A stretch of DNA of 64,000 nt from Acidimicrobiales bacterium (GCA_028823445.1 JAPKBH010000003.1:1-64000), one strand, 5' to 3'; positions 9,147 to 18,160 are shown, counted from the stretch's first letter. Translations and numbers: made by a program. The notes: generated by a model not told the origin, from the sequence alone.

Positions 9147-11438
9147 ATGGCCACCCATGCACAAGATGTTGTGGCCAACCAGTCGCTAATCGGTTGGGAA
9201 CTCTGCGAAGCGTTAACGGCCCGAACCGATGCTTTTCTTGCGGCATTGTTCGCCGATGCGCAGGCTCCAGACGGTACCGCTCTGCTGGCCGTGGGTGGGT
9301 ACGGGCGGGGCGAACTCTGTCCGGAAAGCGATATTGATGTGGTGCTGGTCCACCACCCTGATGTTGAAGTAGCAGAGTTGGCGGAACGCCTTTGGTACCC
9401 GCTTTGGGATGCCGGGCTAAAACTTGGTCAACAAGTTGGCACGGTGGAACAAATTCTCGAAGTTGGGCAAGAAAATCTTGAGGTGGCGACCAGTTTGTTG
9501 GCGGGCCGCTTGCTCGCTGGCCAAGAAACTCTTGCTAAGGGACTCGTGGATCAAGCACAAGAGCAATGGTTAGCTCGGGCTGACCATTACCTCACAGAGC
9601 TTGCTGAAGCAGTAGATGCTCGTCATCAAAAATTCGGTGAAGTGGCCTTTTTGTTGGAGCCTGATTTGAAAGAAGCACGCGGCGGGCTCCGTGACGTACA
9701 CACCTTGCAATGGGTAGATAATACGTCGCCCATTTTGCGTGACTCCGAAGTAGAGGGGTTGTCGATGGCTTTCACCACTTTGCTCACCGTTCGTGTAGAA
9801 CTTCATCGCCTTACCGGACGCCACGCCGACCGGTTGTTGTTAGAACTCCAAGATGAGGTCGCCGACCGGCTTGGCTATAGAGATGCCGACCAACTTATGG
9901 CTTCGGTGGCCACCGCCGCACGGGTCATCGCTTGGACCGGTGATGGGGTGCATCGGAGAATCTCTCGGGTGTTAGACGAACGAAGTTCACAAGCCAAGAA
10001 AACCCCCTTACCTCGTCAAGAGTTAGGCCGGGGGATTGTCTTGGTCGGGTCACGGCTTGAGGTGTCAGCCGAGGCCCTCGATGACCCTTTGGTGGTCTTA
10101 CGCTGTGCATTGTTGGCTGCTCAACATGAAGCATATTTAGATCGCCCATCGCTCGAGTTGTTGGCTAAAGAGGCACTTGTTCTGCCCGACCCGTGGCCAG
10201 AAGAAGCCCGACATTTATTTGAAGAGATTTTGTTTACTGGGTGGCCAGCCGTTTCCGTTCTTGAAGACTTGGACCAAAGCGGACTCTTGGTTGGGCTCAT
10301 TCCTGAGTGGGCACCTTGCCAATCGCGACCCCAGCGCAATGCTTATCACCGGTTCACCGTTGACCGTCACCTCTTAGAGACGGCTGCCCAAGCCTCACAG
10401 TTGGTGGGCCGAGTAGACCGTCCAGATCTTTTGGTAGTTGGGGCGTTGCTCCACGATATCGGTAAGGGCTACCCCGGTGATCACACCGAAGTAGGCATTG
10501 ACCTTATGGTGACCATCGCCGGGCGTATGGGCTACCCAACCGACGACGTGGCGGTATTGGTATCAATGGTGGAACTCCACCTGCTGCTCCCCGATGTGGC
10601 CACTCGACGCGACCTTGATGATGACGGAACGATCCGCTCGGTAGCTGCCACCGCCGGCAGCACTCGCCTGTTGCATCTGCTGGGTGCCCTCACCGAAGCT
10701 GACTCCATCGCTACCGGTCCCTCAGCGTGGAGTTCCTGGAAAGCCGGCTTGGTCCATGAATTGGTGATGCGGGCCTCTCATGTGCTGGAAGGTGGTGATG
10801 TTTTAGACGTCGTCGGCGGGTCATTTCCTAATCATGAACAACAGGAGTTACTGGCTTTAGATGAAGAAGTGATTGAAGGAAAAGGAGCCACCCTCACGGT
10901 GGTGGCCAACAATCGTCCGGGATCTTTTTCAAAAGTTGCTGGGGTGTTGGCCCTTAATGGGCTCGGAGTTTTTGGCGCCATGGTCCACACCGAAGGGCAT
11001 CGGGCCATATCGGTTTTTCGTGTGGGTCAAAAAGACCAGCAAGATATTGGGTGGGAGGGCATTGTTCAAGAAGTGGAACGGGCCCTAAGTGGGCGTTTAG
11101 CGGTGGCCGCCCGCCTTGGGGAGCGATCACGATCTGAACGTACGGTGGCCACCACGGCCCGACCTGCATCTCCACGCTTGACCGTTGATAACGAAACCTC
11201 TGAGGCCTTAACGGTGCTCGAAGTTAGTTGCCCCGACGGCATAGGGGTGCTGTATCGCATAACTCGAGGGTTCGCCGAACTTGACCTTGACATCATGAGC
11301 GCCCGGGTTCAGACCTTAGGTTCTGACGTCATTGATGCGTTTTATGTTCGAGACTCTCAAGGAAACAAAATCATGGACCAAGAGCATTTGGCAGAAATTG
11401 AATTAGCCGTACTGCGGTGGATTCGAGTCGAGCTATGA
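9147..11438 (+). CDS. glnD: [Protein-PII] uridylyltransferase/uridylyl-removing enzyme GlnD
   Basis: A 763-residue protein that senses glutamine and modifies PII proteins to control nitrogen assimilation. Domain order: N-terminal nucleotidyltransferase ('GGYGRGELCPESDID', about residues 50-65, with the metal-binding Asp pair), a GlnD uridylyltransferase helical region ('DLKEARGGLRDVHTLQW'), an HD hydrolase domain near residue 430 ('LLHDIGKGYPGDHTEVG'), and two C-terminal ACT domains ('VVANNRPGSFSKVAGVLA' and 'VSCPDGIGVLYRITRGF'). I chose ATG 9147, one base after the larE stop; a start at 9051 would add residues read out of frame within larE. The 3' end overlaps the Nudix gene as ATGA. No amtB or glnB gene is adjacent. 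Confidence 0.93.
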   Translation: MATHAQDVVANQSLIGWELCEALTARTDAFLAALFADAQAPDGTALLAVGGYGRGELCPESDIDVVLVHHPDVEVAELAERLWYPLWDAGLKLGQQVGTVEQILEVGQENLEVATSLLAGRLLAGQETLAKGLVDQAQEQWLARADHYLTELAEAVDARHQKFGEVAFLLEPDLKEARGGLRDVHTLQWVDNTSPILRDSEVEGLSMAFTTLLTVRVELHRLTGRHADRLLLELQDEVADRLGYRDADQLMASVATAARVIAWTGDGVHRRISRVLDERSSQAKKTPLPRQELGRGIVLVGSRLEVSAEALDDPLVVLRCALLAAQHEAYLDRPSLELLAKEALVLPDPWPEEARHLFEEILFTGWPAVSVLEDLDQSGLLVGLIPEWAPCQSRPQRNAYHRFTVDRHLLETAAQASQLVGRVDRPDLLVVGALLHDIGKGYPGDHTEVGIDLMVTIAGRMGYPTDDVAVLVSMVELHLLLPDVATRRDLDDDGTIRSVAATAGSTRLLHLLGALTEADSIATGPSAWSSWKAGLVHELVMRASHVLEGGDVLDVVGGSFPNHEQQELLALDEEVIEGKGATLTVVANNRPGSFSKVAGVLALNGLGVFGAMVHTEGHRAISVFRVGQKDQQDIGWEGIVQEVERALSGRLAVAARLGERSRSERTVATTARPASPRLTVDNETSEALTVLEVSCPDGIGVLYRITRGFAELDLDIMSARVQTLGSDVIDAFYVRDSQGNKIMDQEHLAEIELAVLRWIRVEL

Positions 11439-12163
11439 GCCCGGCACCTTCTCAACGAGACTTGCTGCGCTGGGCGGAAGCTTTGGCGGGCACGGCCCGC
11501 ACCGGGTTGGGGTTTACCGAAAGCCTGTACGAAAAAGAACGCTACGAAGAGATTCTTCACGTGGCGGCCGATATCCGCCACCGGGCCGACCAGCTTTCCG
11601 GTCATGATTTTGATGTGGACACCCTGGTAAACGATTGGCTGGGCACGGTCGGCCAAGGGGTCCCTGGTTACGTGACTCCCAAGGTGACGGTGGCGGCTGT
11701 AGTTGGGAACGAAGCGGGGGAGTTGCTGCTGGTTCAGCGAGCCGACTCGGAGGTCTGGCTGTACCCCACGGGCTGGGCTGATGTTGGGTACTCGCCCGCC
11801 GAAGTGGTGGTAAAAGAAGTACAAGAAGAAACAGGAATCGAATGTGAGGTGGTGCGACCCATCGCTATTTTGGATGGCATGCGCTTAGGGTTCACCGGGA
11901 TTCCTTTGTATTCGTTGGTCTTTCATTGCCGTATGACCGGAGGGGAACTCCAAGCGCATCCTTTAGAGTGCGCCGACGTCGGATTTTTTGCGGAAGGGCA
12001 TTTACCAGCAAAGACCGCTCTTCCGGAGCAGTGGGCCCAAGAGGCATTTGCAGCAATTCGTGAAGAAGAGGTAGAGGTACGTTTTGATGCCCCTCGAGAC
12101 CCCTTTTGGGAGGGTCAAGAAAACGTGTTGAGTTTCTTAGAAACCCTTGACGAAAAAGATTAG
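11435..12163 (+). CDS. Nudix hydrolase with N-terminal NUDIX-associated domain
   Basis: About 242 residues. The first 60 residues ('LLRWAEALAGTARTGLGFT', 'YEEILHVAADIR') form the helical domain found in front of some ADP-sugar-type Nudix enzymes. The Nudix box lies near residue 130 ('GYSPAEVVVKEVQEETGIE'); the catalytic glutamates are present, but the usual first Glu is Tyr and the Arg is Lys, as seen in related NUDIX_N proteins. The substrate is unknown, probably a nucleoside diphosphate sugar. The start overlaps the glnD stop (ATGA) and the end overlaps the convergent PAC2 gene by 4 bases. Confidence 0.85.
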   Translation: MSPAPSQRDLLRWAEALAGTARTGLGFTESLYEKERYEEILHVAADIRHRADQLSGHDFDVDTLVNDWLGTVGQGVPGYVTPKVTVAAVVGNEAGELLLVQRADSEVWLYPTGWADVGYSPAEVVVKEVQEETGIECEVVRPIAILDGMRLGFTGIPLYSLVFHCRMTGGELQAHPLECADVGFFAEGHLPAKTALPEQWAQEAFAAIREEEVEVRFDAPRDPFWEGQENVLSFLETLDEKD

Positions 12164-13035
12164 CTTTCGCTACGTCCGTTTTGACCGCGTAAAAAATCTT
12201 CTACTTCAGAAACCAAACGGTCAGGATCATCCTTAAAGTCTTGTTCCTGCGCATCAAAGTCCTCTTCAAGTTGTTCAACGTAGGTTGCGGTGCTTTCGTC
12301 CTCGGCCACGATGTCACTGACTTGGCGCTCATAAGCAGCAGCAGAAATCTCAAGATCGGTACAAGTGAGCGATGTATCAAAGGCTTGGCAGACCCGGTTG
12401 ACTAAGGCCAAGGCGGCTTTTGGAGAAGGTGCATTCGAAACGTAAGCCGGTACGCCAGCCCAAAAAGAAGCGGTAGGAAGCCCTTGTTCTCTTAAACAAG
12501 AAGCCAATACGCCGACAATTCCGGTCGGTCCTTGGTAAGTGGACGGTGAGATTGCTAAACGTTGGGCAAGTTTTGGATCATCGCTGCTGCCGTAAATTTG
12601 CACCGGCCGGGTGTGAGGAACGTCAACCAGTAATGCCCCCAAGGTGATTACCTGCACGGCTCCTAAAGCCTCAGCTGCTTGGTGCACTTGGTCGGCAAAG
12701 GTGCGCCACCGTAGCTGCGGTTCGTGGCCGATTAAGGTCACTAAATCATGGTCGGACCCTTCAATCTCTGCCACCGAAACAACGGTCGAGGGCCATTTGA
12801 TGGTTCGTTTCTCTTGCTGGTCTAGTTGCACCATGGGGCGAGCCACGGTGAAGTCAAAAAAGTCTTCCGCATCAATGGTGGCCACCGGTCGGGCCTCGAA
12901 GTGATCACGTAAATACCGTACGGCGGTGCTGGATGCTTCGCCGGCATCGTTCCATCCTTCGAAAGCAGCCAGCAGAATCGGTGCCTTTAAGGTGGCCTTA
13001 TCTGTCCAACGAAGGTGCGGGGGAGGGGTGCTCAT
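12160..13035 (-). CDS. PAC2 family protein
   Basis: A 291-residue protein of the PAC2 (proteasome-assembly-chaperone-like) family widespread in actinobacteria. Visible family features are 'LLAAFEGWNDAGEASS' near residue 20, 'VITLGALLVDVPHTRP' near residue 135 and 'GPTGIVGVLASCLREQGLPTASFWAGVPAYV' split over residues 170-200. The C terminus is acidic and coiled-coil-like ('EQLEEDFDAQEQDFKDD'). Biochemical function in bacteria is unsettled. It is transcribed away from the GNAT gene at 13116 and ends in a 4-base tail-to-tail overlap with the Nudix gene. Confidence 0.88.
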   Translation of the reverse strand: MSTPPPHLRWTDKATLKAPILLAAFEGWNDAGEASSTAVRYLRDHFEARPVATIDAEDFFDFTVARPMVQLDQQEKRTIKWPSTVVSVAEIEGSDHDLVTLIGHEPQLRWRTFADQVHQAAEALGAVQVITLGALLVDVPHTRPVQIYGSSDDPKLAQRLAISPSTYQGPTGIVGVLASCLREQGLPTASFWAGVPAYVSNAPSPKAALALVNRVCQAFDTSLTCTDLEISAAAYERQVSDIVAEDESTATYVEQLEEDFDAQEQDFKDDPDRLVSEVEDFLRGQNGRSES

Positions 13036-13102
13036 TAAGGCGAGGTTACCGGCGGACGCTCACAAGATGCGCTGCTGCCCCCAGCAGTGGCGCCTCGGGC
13101 CG

Positions 13103-13108
13103 TACACT
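13103..13108 (+). promoter_or_regulatory. Leaderless -10 element of the GNAT gene at 13116
   Basis: TACACT ends 7 bases before the GTG start; no ribosome binding site is present. Identical hexamer and spacing to hemQ. Confidence 0.5.
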
Positions 13109-13115
13109 CTGCAGC

Positions 13116-13550
13116 GTGCTTGAAATACGTGAGGCCGTGGAGGTCACCGACGAACTGGTAGCGGCCATGGAACGCTTGGTGCCCCAACTGTCACGGTCGA
13201 ACCCACCTCCCGACGCCACTGCTTTAACCGCCATTACCGCCAGCGACTCTTCGGTGCTTTTTATGGCGTCTCTCGATGGGGCCATGGTAGGGAGTTTGAC
13301 CTTGGCGCTCTTTCGCATACCTACCGGTTTACGGGCCTGGATCGAAGACGTGGTGGTTGATGAGTCCGCTCGCGGCCAGGGCGTAGGCGCTGCTTTAAAC
13401 GAAGCGGCTATTGAACGGGCTCGCCAAGAAGGAGCCACCACGGTGGATCTCACCTCGCGCCCGTCGCGGGAGGCGGCCAACCGGCTTTATCAGCGCTTAG
13501 GTTTCGAAGAACGGTCCACCAATGTGTACCGGCTCGACCTCAGAAACTAA
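13116..13550 (+). CDS. GNAT family N-acetyltransferase
   Basis: About 144 residues. The acetyl-CoA loop 'VVDESARGQGVGAALNEAAIERA' (about residues 85-107) and the terminal 'SREAANRLYQRLGFEE' define a complete GNAT fold. The acceptor is unknown. The GTG at 13116 is favoured because TACACT ends 7 bases upstream, implying a leaderless message; a longer reading from 12933 would run back through the divergent PAC2 gene. The gene ends in a 4-base overlap with the convergent small membrane protein gene. Confidence 0.82.
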   Translation: MLEIREAVEVTDELVAAMERLVPQLSRSNPPPDATALTAITASDSSVLFMASLDGAMVGSLTLALFRIPTGLRAWIEDVVVDESARGQGVGAALNEAAIERARQEGATTVDLTSRPSREAANRLYQRLGFEERSTNVYRLDLRN

Positions 13551-13723
13551 GAGCCTTTAAGCCGTTCGGCGAGGCGCCGATCGTTGTGATCTACCGCTGC
13601 TCGGGCAATGGTCATCATTAGTTGCACAGCCACAAAGATGGCCGACAAGGCCACCAGCACCGGCCAGTTGATAAGTAAACCAATAATCAAAGCAGCGATA
13701 CCGGTGAGGGTCATGATGAACAT
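13547..13723 (-). CDS. Small two-helix membrane protein
   Basis: About 58 residues, with two hydrophobic segments (around 'GIAALIIGLLINWPVLVALSA' broken by Asn-Trp-Pro, then 'IFVAVQLMMTIARAA') and a charged tail ('DHNDRRLAERLKGS'). The family is not recognised. I chose the ATG at 13723 because AGGGTG lies 6 bases before it; a GTG at 13732 is the alternative. The stop overlaps the convergent GNAT gene by 4 bases, typical of the gene packing here, which supports it being real. Confidence 0.6.
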   Translation of the reverse strand: MFIMTLTGIAALIIGLLINWPVLVALSAIFVAVQLMMTIARAAVDHNDRRLAERLKGS

Positions 13724-13888
13724 AAGGAGCACCCTAGAGCAGTGAGGCCTCTCCGGTGCGCTAACCGTTGGCGGATTTTGACCAAAATGGTGGAATAACC
13801 GATTTAGCGACTGTTCGCCGTGGTCAGCGCTTTATAGGGATGTGACCTTGAACCGGCGGTATATCCCGGTCAACTATCCCCTAACCGG

Positions 13889-13894
13889 TAGGCT
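13889..13894 (+). promoter_or_regulatory. Leaderless -10 element of the gtrA-like gene
   Basis: TAGGCT ends 8 bases before the ATG at 13903; no ribosome binding site is visible. Confidence 0.45.
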
Positions 13895-13902
13895 GTCTGT
13901 TT

Positions 13903-14367
13903 ATGGCCGAGACCTTCTTTGCGCACTTGTCGCGCCTCCGTCGCCAGTACGGGCAAAAATTGCTGCGTTTTGCTGGGGTGTCTATGGTCAACGTGTTGAC
14001 TGGGCAAACGTTGTTGGTTGTTTGTTTTGACTATTTTAAATGGCCTGGGATATTCGCTAACGCCGTAGCGGTGGCGGCCGGCAGTATCCCTTCGTATCTG
14101 TTGAGCCGGCACTTTGTGTGGGAGCGCAACAAAGGTGGCCACAAAGTGGTGAGCGAAATTGTGCCTTTCTGGGGACTGGCTTTTGTTGGCCTCGTGTTGT
14201 CCACCATCTTTGTGGGTATCGCCGATAACTATTCCGATCATATTTTCGCCATGCAAGCCGGAAACGCTGCGGCCTTTGCTTTGCTCTGGATGGTGCGTTT
14301 CGCCGTACTAGAACACTTGCTTTGGGGTAATAAAAGCGATGAAGAGCTGGTTGGTTCCTCTTCCTGA
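13903..14367 (+). CDS. GtrA family membrane protein
   Basis: A 154-residue protein with four hydrophobic helices and the family pattern 'LLRFAGVSMVNVLTGQ' near residue 20, 'SYLLSRHFVWERN' near residue 65, and a final helix 'AAFALLWMVRFAVLEHLLWG'. GtrA-like proteins act in moving lipid-linked sugars across the membrane or in polysaccharide decoration. It sits 2 bases before a methyltransferase and heads a small rightward operon that faces a leftward GT4/methyltransferase/barrel operon, so all five genes may act on one envelope glycoconjugate (inference). Confidence 0.85.
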   Translation: MAETFFAHLSRLRRQYGQKLLRFAGVSMVNVLTGQTLLVVCFDYFKWPGIFANAVAVAAGSIPSYLLSRHFVWERNKGGHKVVSEIVPFWGLAFVGLVLSTIFVGIADNYSDHIFAMQAGNAAAFALLWMVRFAVLEHLLWGNKSDEELVGSSS

Positions 14368-14369
14368 TT

Positions 14370-14999
14370 ATGGAAGAACATCTTCTTAACCAAGCGAAAC
14401 TTGCCCGGGGTTTTATGCCGCCCGATGAAGGGTTAGCGCTCTATCAGCATGCCTGTGCGGTGAGTGTCGCCGGCCCTTTTCTTGAAGTGGGGAGTTATTG
14501 CGGGAAATCAGCGATCTACCTCGGCGCAGCAGCCCGAGAGTCAGATCGACTGCTCTTTGCCCTTGACCATCACCGCGGTTCGGAAGAAAACCAAGCGGGC
14601 TGGGAATGGCATGAACCCGATCTCGTTGACCCCGACATTGGGAGAATGGACACTCTTCCGTTTTTTCGTCGAGCGGTGCATGATGCTGGCTTAGAAGGCA
14701 CGGTGGTGGCATTGGTGGGAGAATCGGCACCGGTGGCTGCTGCTTGGCAAACCCCGTTGGCTTTGCTTTTTATTGACGGCGGGCATGGCAAAGAGCCCGC
14801 CCACCGCGATTATCAAGGATGGGTGCCTCAGGTGGCGCTCGGTGGGGTGTTGTTGATTCACGACGTGTTCCCAAACCCCGAAGACGGCGGCCGGCCACCT
14901 TTTGAAATCTGGGAGCGAGCGATGAACTCAGGGGCCTTTAAAGAAATAGGAGCCACCGGTTCGCTGCGAGCATTGCAACGTACGGGGCTGGGTATTTAA
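14370..14999 (+). CDS. Class I SAM-dependent methyltransferase (Methyltransf_24-like)
   Basis: A 209-residue protein. The SAM-binding motif I is 'FLEVGSYCGKSAIYLG' near residue 37, an acidic 'FALDHH' follows, and motif 'LLFIDGGHGKEPAHRDYQGW' lies near residue 130, with 'GGVLLIHDVFPN' after it. This layout matches the cephalosporin-hydroxylase/rhamnosyl O-methyltransferase-like group that methylates sugars. It is 2 bases downstream of the GtrA gene and ends 3 bases from a convergent gene. The substrate is probably a glycan or glycolipid, by context only. Confidence 0.82.
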   Translation: MEEHLLNQAKLARGFMPPDEGLALYQHACAVSVAGPFLEVGSYCGKSAIYLGAAARESDRLLFALDHHRGSEENQAGWEWHEPDLVDPDIGRMDTLPFFRRAVHDAGLEGTVVALVGESAPVAAAWQTPLALLFIDGGHGKEPAHRDYQGWVPQVALGGVLLIHDVFPNPEDGGRPPFEIWERAMNSGAFKEIGATGSLRALQRTGLGI

Positions 15000-15002
15000 C
15001 GT

Positions 15003-16079
15003 TTAATCGGAGCGGGGAACCGGTGCTTGGGTTTCGATGATGTCGGGCAGCCCAGCATGGTTTACGAACAGCGCCGATGCAGGGCTGGAACCAGAGAGCG
15101 CATCGGTGGCCAAAATGATGGCTGCAGCGGTGTAGGTGGAGCATTCTTGATCCGGGTAACTGATGTTGCCGGGTTGCACCAATCCGGTAAGGCAGTGGCC
15201 AGATTCTTGGCGTAGGCGCAAAGCTTCGGTGAAAAGTTTCAGGGCGGTGCTTTGGTCGCCGGCCAACTGGTAGGCCATAGCGCATTCACAGGTTTCGGCG
15301 GCCGTTACCCAATCTTGGTCGCTTACACAGCGCACTCCGTGGCCGGCCAAAATAAACTTGTCGGCTTGGCGGTCCAGGTGGGCACGCCCGTCTGCATGGT
15401 CGAAGGCCCCGGATAACACTGGGTAGTACCAGTCCATGGCCCATCGTTCTTTGGGGGCGAAGGCCCCTACCGGTTGGGTGCGTACGGCGTGGGCCAAGTT
15501 GGCTAAAGAAAGTTCCCACCCGGGGCGTTCGTGGCCCAACTCTTCGCCCACTGCCACGGCACAGCGCAGGCTGTGGCAAATACTTGACGACCCGGTAAGC
15601 AACGCATAATCAAAGGCAGTTCCGTCGGCTTGGCGCGCCCACTTAATGCCCCCGATAGGGGTTTGCAGTTGAAGAACAAAGGTGATGGCTGCTTCCACGG
15701 TGGGCCAAAGGGTTTCTAAAAAACCTCGGTCGCCAGTCATCAACCAGTGATGCCAGACCCCGGTAGCGATGTAGGCAATAACGTTGGCATCAAATTTTGG
15801 GTCCTCAATACCGTCGGTGAGGTAGTACTGGTGCCAACCGCCTTTTCCGGGGCCTTCTTGGTGTTGGGTGTCTATCAGCCACTGGTAGGCGGCTTCTGCC
15901 TGATCTAAGTTGCCGGTTACTGCTAAGGCCATGGCGGCTTCGATATGGTTCCAGGGGTCGCTGTGGCCGCCGGGGAACCAAGGGATCATGCCGTTGGGAA
16001 GTTGCCATTCGGCAATGGTTGACGCGGTGAGCTGAAGTTGATCAGCGCTTACTAATCCGGGGAGTTCAGGCAGCGACAC
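15003..16079 (-). CDS. Alpha/alpha-barrel (prenyltransferase/six-hairpin-like) protein
   Basis: A 358-residue protein, probably an alpha-helical toroid. Repeating helical units with Trp and Asp/Glu are seen at 'GGHSDPWNHIEAAMAL' (about residue 37), 'GGWHQYYLTDG' (about 80), 'TAFDYALLTGSSSICHSLRCA' split near residue 155, and 'WAMDWYYPVLSGAF' (about 215). Similar proteins are labelled prenyltransferase or glycosidase-like in actinobacteria, always beside a methyltransferase and a GT4. No catalytic assignment is safe. It overlaps the methyltransferase upstream by 14 bases, so translation is coupled. Confidence 0.65.
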   Translation of the reverse strand: MSLPELPGLVSADQLQLTASTIAEWQLPNGMIPWFPGGHSDPWNHIEAAMALAVTGNLDQAEAAYQWLIDTQHQEGPGKGGWHQYYLTDGIEDPKFDANVIAYIATGVWHHWLMTGDRGFLETLWPTVEAAITFVLQLQTPIGGIKWARQADGTAFDYALLTGSSSICHSLRCAVAVGEELGHERPGWELSLANLAHAVRTQPVGAFAPKERWAMDWYYPVLSGAFDHADGRAHLDRQADKFILAGHGVRCVSDQDWVTAAETCECAMAYQLAGDQSTALKLFTEALRLRQESGHCLTGLVQPGNISYPDQECSTYTAAAIILATDALSGSSPASALFVNHAGLPDIIETQAPVPRSD

Positions 16080-16812
16080 GTGCGGCCTCCTCGGGGCGAG
16101 CGGCGTAGACCACTTGGCTTTTGCCCAGCACCGGGTTGAGTAAACGTTCGCTCCAGCGGGTGAGTTTTGGGGCTTTAACGATATCCCAAGCCAGCAACCG
16201 GTGGTAGGCCCGGACTAGGCGGTGGTCGTCGATGGGGCGGTCGGGGCCCACGGCGCAACGGAGCCACCAGTAAGGACTGTGCAAGGCGTGCGCTCGGTGA
16301 GAACCGATTGGTTGTAGGCCAGCGCTGCGCATTTTATTGGGGAGTTCTTGGCGGCCGTAAATGCGAACGTGCCCACCCACTACGTGGGGGGCGTGGTATT
16401 CATCGGATAAAGCCCAGCAAACTTTTTCGGGGAGGCGAGCCGGAATGGTAATGGCCATAATCCCGCCCGGACGCAGCACGCGGGTTAGTTCGGCTAAAGC
16501 GGCTTCGTCATTTTCGATGTGTTCCATGACCTCCGAAGCGATGATGCGATCAAAGGAGCCATCGGCGAAAGGTAGGCAGGTGGCGTCACCGACGGAGGTT
16601 TCCAGCATGGTGCCTTCGGGTATTTCTCCGTCGTCCCACATGACGGCACTGGTGCTACGTACCTGTACCAGTTCGTTATGCCCGAGGTCGCAGGCCACCA
16701 CGTGAGCACCGCGGCGCAGCGCTTCGTAGGCATGGCGCCCAAAACCGCAGCCCAAGTCAAGCACTCGGTCGCCGGGTTGGAGCCCCAGTTGGTCGTAGCG
16801 CACGGTAAGCAT
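16066..16812 (-). CDS. Class I SAM-dependent methyltransferase (Methyltransf_11)
   Basis: A 248-residue methyltransferase. Motif I 'VLDLGCGFGRHAYEAL' lies near residue 18, the acidic 'VVACDLGHNEL' near 38, 'ATCLPFADGSFDRIIASEVMEHI' split near 80-100, and 'LRPGGIMAITIP' near 117. These are the standard small-molecule methyltransferase motifs. It sits directly after the GT4 stop codon and overlaps the barrel protein, forming a three-gene operon. The target is unknown; context suggests a glycosylated lipid or polysaccharide. Confidence 0.85.
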   Translation of the reverse strand: MLTVRYDQLGLQPGDRVLDLGCGFGRHAYEALRRGAHVVACDLGHNELVQVRSTSAVMWDDGEIPEGTMLETSVGDATCLPFADGSFDRIIASEVMEHIENDEAALAELTRVLRPGGIMAITIPARLPEKVCWALSDEYHAPHVVGGHVRIYGRQELPNKMRSAGLQPIGSHRAHALHSPYWWLRCAVGPDRPIDDHRLVRAYHRLLAWDIVKAPKLTRWSERLLNPVLGKSQVVYAARPEEAARVAA

Positions 16813-18099
16813 TTAACGACCTGGGTGTTCAGAAAGAAGGATGCGGTATTGCTCAACGGTGCGGTCGGCGGTGTGGCGCCAACTCCAGTGGTCAATAACC
16901 CGTTGGCGGCCTTGTTGGCCAACGCGGGCTCGGGCCGCCGGGTCGTCGAGGGCGGTGCGGATCATGGAGGCCAGCGCTTCGGAGTCTCCGGGTGGTACTT
17001 GAAAACAGGTCTGGTTGTGGATGCCGGTTACCTCAGGCAGTGCCCCGCCGGTGGTAGCTATTAAGGGAACGCCGCAAGACATGGCTTCAATGGCCGGCAA
17101 AGAAAAACCTTCATAAAGTGAGGGCACCACAGCTAGTTCGGCTTCGCTGTAGAGCTCAACGATGCGTTCGTCGGGCACGCCATGCACCCAGGTCACGCAG
17201 TCGGTGAGGCCGAGTTCTTCAAAGACGTTGACGCTGGCGCTGTCCTCTTTGGGTTTGCCGATGATGACCAGTTCAATGGGTCGTTCGGTGCGGAGTTTGG
17301 CCACGGCCTCTAAAAGGTATTTGAGGCCCTTCATAGCCACATCGGCGCTGGCGGTGGTGACGATACGCCCCGGCACTCTTTGTACATGGTCTACCGGTTG
17401 AAAAAGCTCTGGGTCTACGCCTACCGGCACCACGTGGATGCGTGATGGGTCTACTTTGTGGTCGGCGGCAATATCTGACTTCGAGGACTCTGAAACGGTC
17501 ATTACTCGGGCCATGCGTTTTGCTACTTGGGTTTGCATGCGGGTAAAGGCGTACCACCGGCGTTTGCCGAGGCGCTCCATCATGGTGCGGGCGTGTTCAA
17601 TCTCTAAGCGTCGATCCACGGTGATGGGGTGATGAATGGTGGAAAGTACCGGCAGTTTTAGCCGGTTTTGCATGAGCAGCAGCCCCCAACCTAAACACTG
17701 GTTGTCGTGGACCAGATCAAATTCGTTCGGGCGTTGGGCGAGGTGGCTCCAGGCCCGCATGCTAAAAGCCATGGGTTCAGAGAAGTTTCCGGTATTAAAG
17801 GACAGGGCTTCGGCGACATCCCATTTGGTTTTTAATTCCCAAATGCGGGCTTTGCGCATAGGAAAGTGATCGTTGTAAAGGTCAAGGCTGGGGAGGGTAA
17901 CGAGGGGGACTTCTGTGTCAAGTACCGGGTAGGGCTGACCGGCTAAGACCTCAACGTGGTGACCCAGGTCAACTAAGGCTTTGGTGAGGTGGCGGGTGTA
18001 GACCCCTTGGCCCCCGCAGTGGGGCTTGCCTCGGTAAGCCAAAAAGGCAATGCGCAGCGAAGCCTCATCGCTATTTTTGGGGGAAGGTAGAGAAGTCAT
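16813..18099 (-). CDS. GT4 family glycosyltransferase
   Basis: A 428-residue GT-B enzyme. The N-terminal domain begins 'RIAFLAYRGKPHCGGQGVYT' with the glycine loop for the acceptor. The C-terminal donor domain shows 'VTTASADVAMKGLKYLLEA' near residue 245 and the EX7E-type 'PSLYEGFSLPAIEAMSCG' near residue 335. GT4 enzymes transfer hexoses from nucleotide sugars with retention. First gene of the leftward operon with a methyltransferase and a barrel protein. A CACACT hexamer lies 6 bases before its ATG, possibly a weak leaderless -10. Confidence 0.88.
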   Translation of the reverse strand: MTSLPSPKNSDEASLRIAFLAYRGKPHCGGQGVYTRHLTKALVDLGHHVEVLAGQPYPVLDTEVPLVTLPSLDLYNDHFPMRKARIWELKTKWDVAEALSFNTGNFSEPMAFSMRAWSHLAQRPNEFDLVHDNQCLGWGLLLMQNRLKLPVLSTIHHPITVDRRLEIEHARTMMERLGKRRWYAFTRMQTQVAKRMARVMTVSESSKSDIAADHKVDPSRIHVVPVGVDPELFQPVDHVQRVPGRIVTTASADVAMKGLKYLLEAVAKLRTERPIELVIIGKPKEDSASVNVFEELGLTDCVTWVHGVPDERIVELYSEAELAVVPSLYEGFSLPAIEAMSCGVPLIATTGGALPEVTGIHNQTCFQVPPGDSEALASMIRTALDDPAARARVGQQGRQRVIDHWSWRHTADRTVEQYRILLSEHPGR

Positions 18100-18147
18100 C
18101 CGTTAAGTGTGGCGGGACTTTGACCCGATTACTCCCCGGTAACTGGG

Positions 18148-18153
18148 TACCGT
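18148..18153 (+). promoter_or_regulatory. Leaderless -10 element of dtd
   Basis: TACCGT ends 7 bases before the ATG at 18161. The same hexamer stands 6 bases before mshC on the other strand. Confidence 0.5.
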
Positions 18154-18160
18154 TGGTCAC

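Noticed and set aside
13842-14030. Short rightward ORF upstream of the gtrA-like gene
   Set aside because: It overlaps the gtrA start in another frame and has no ribosome site or recognisable domain.
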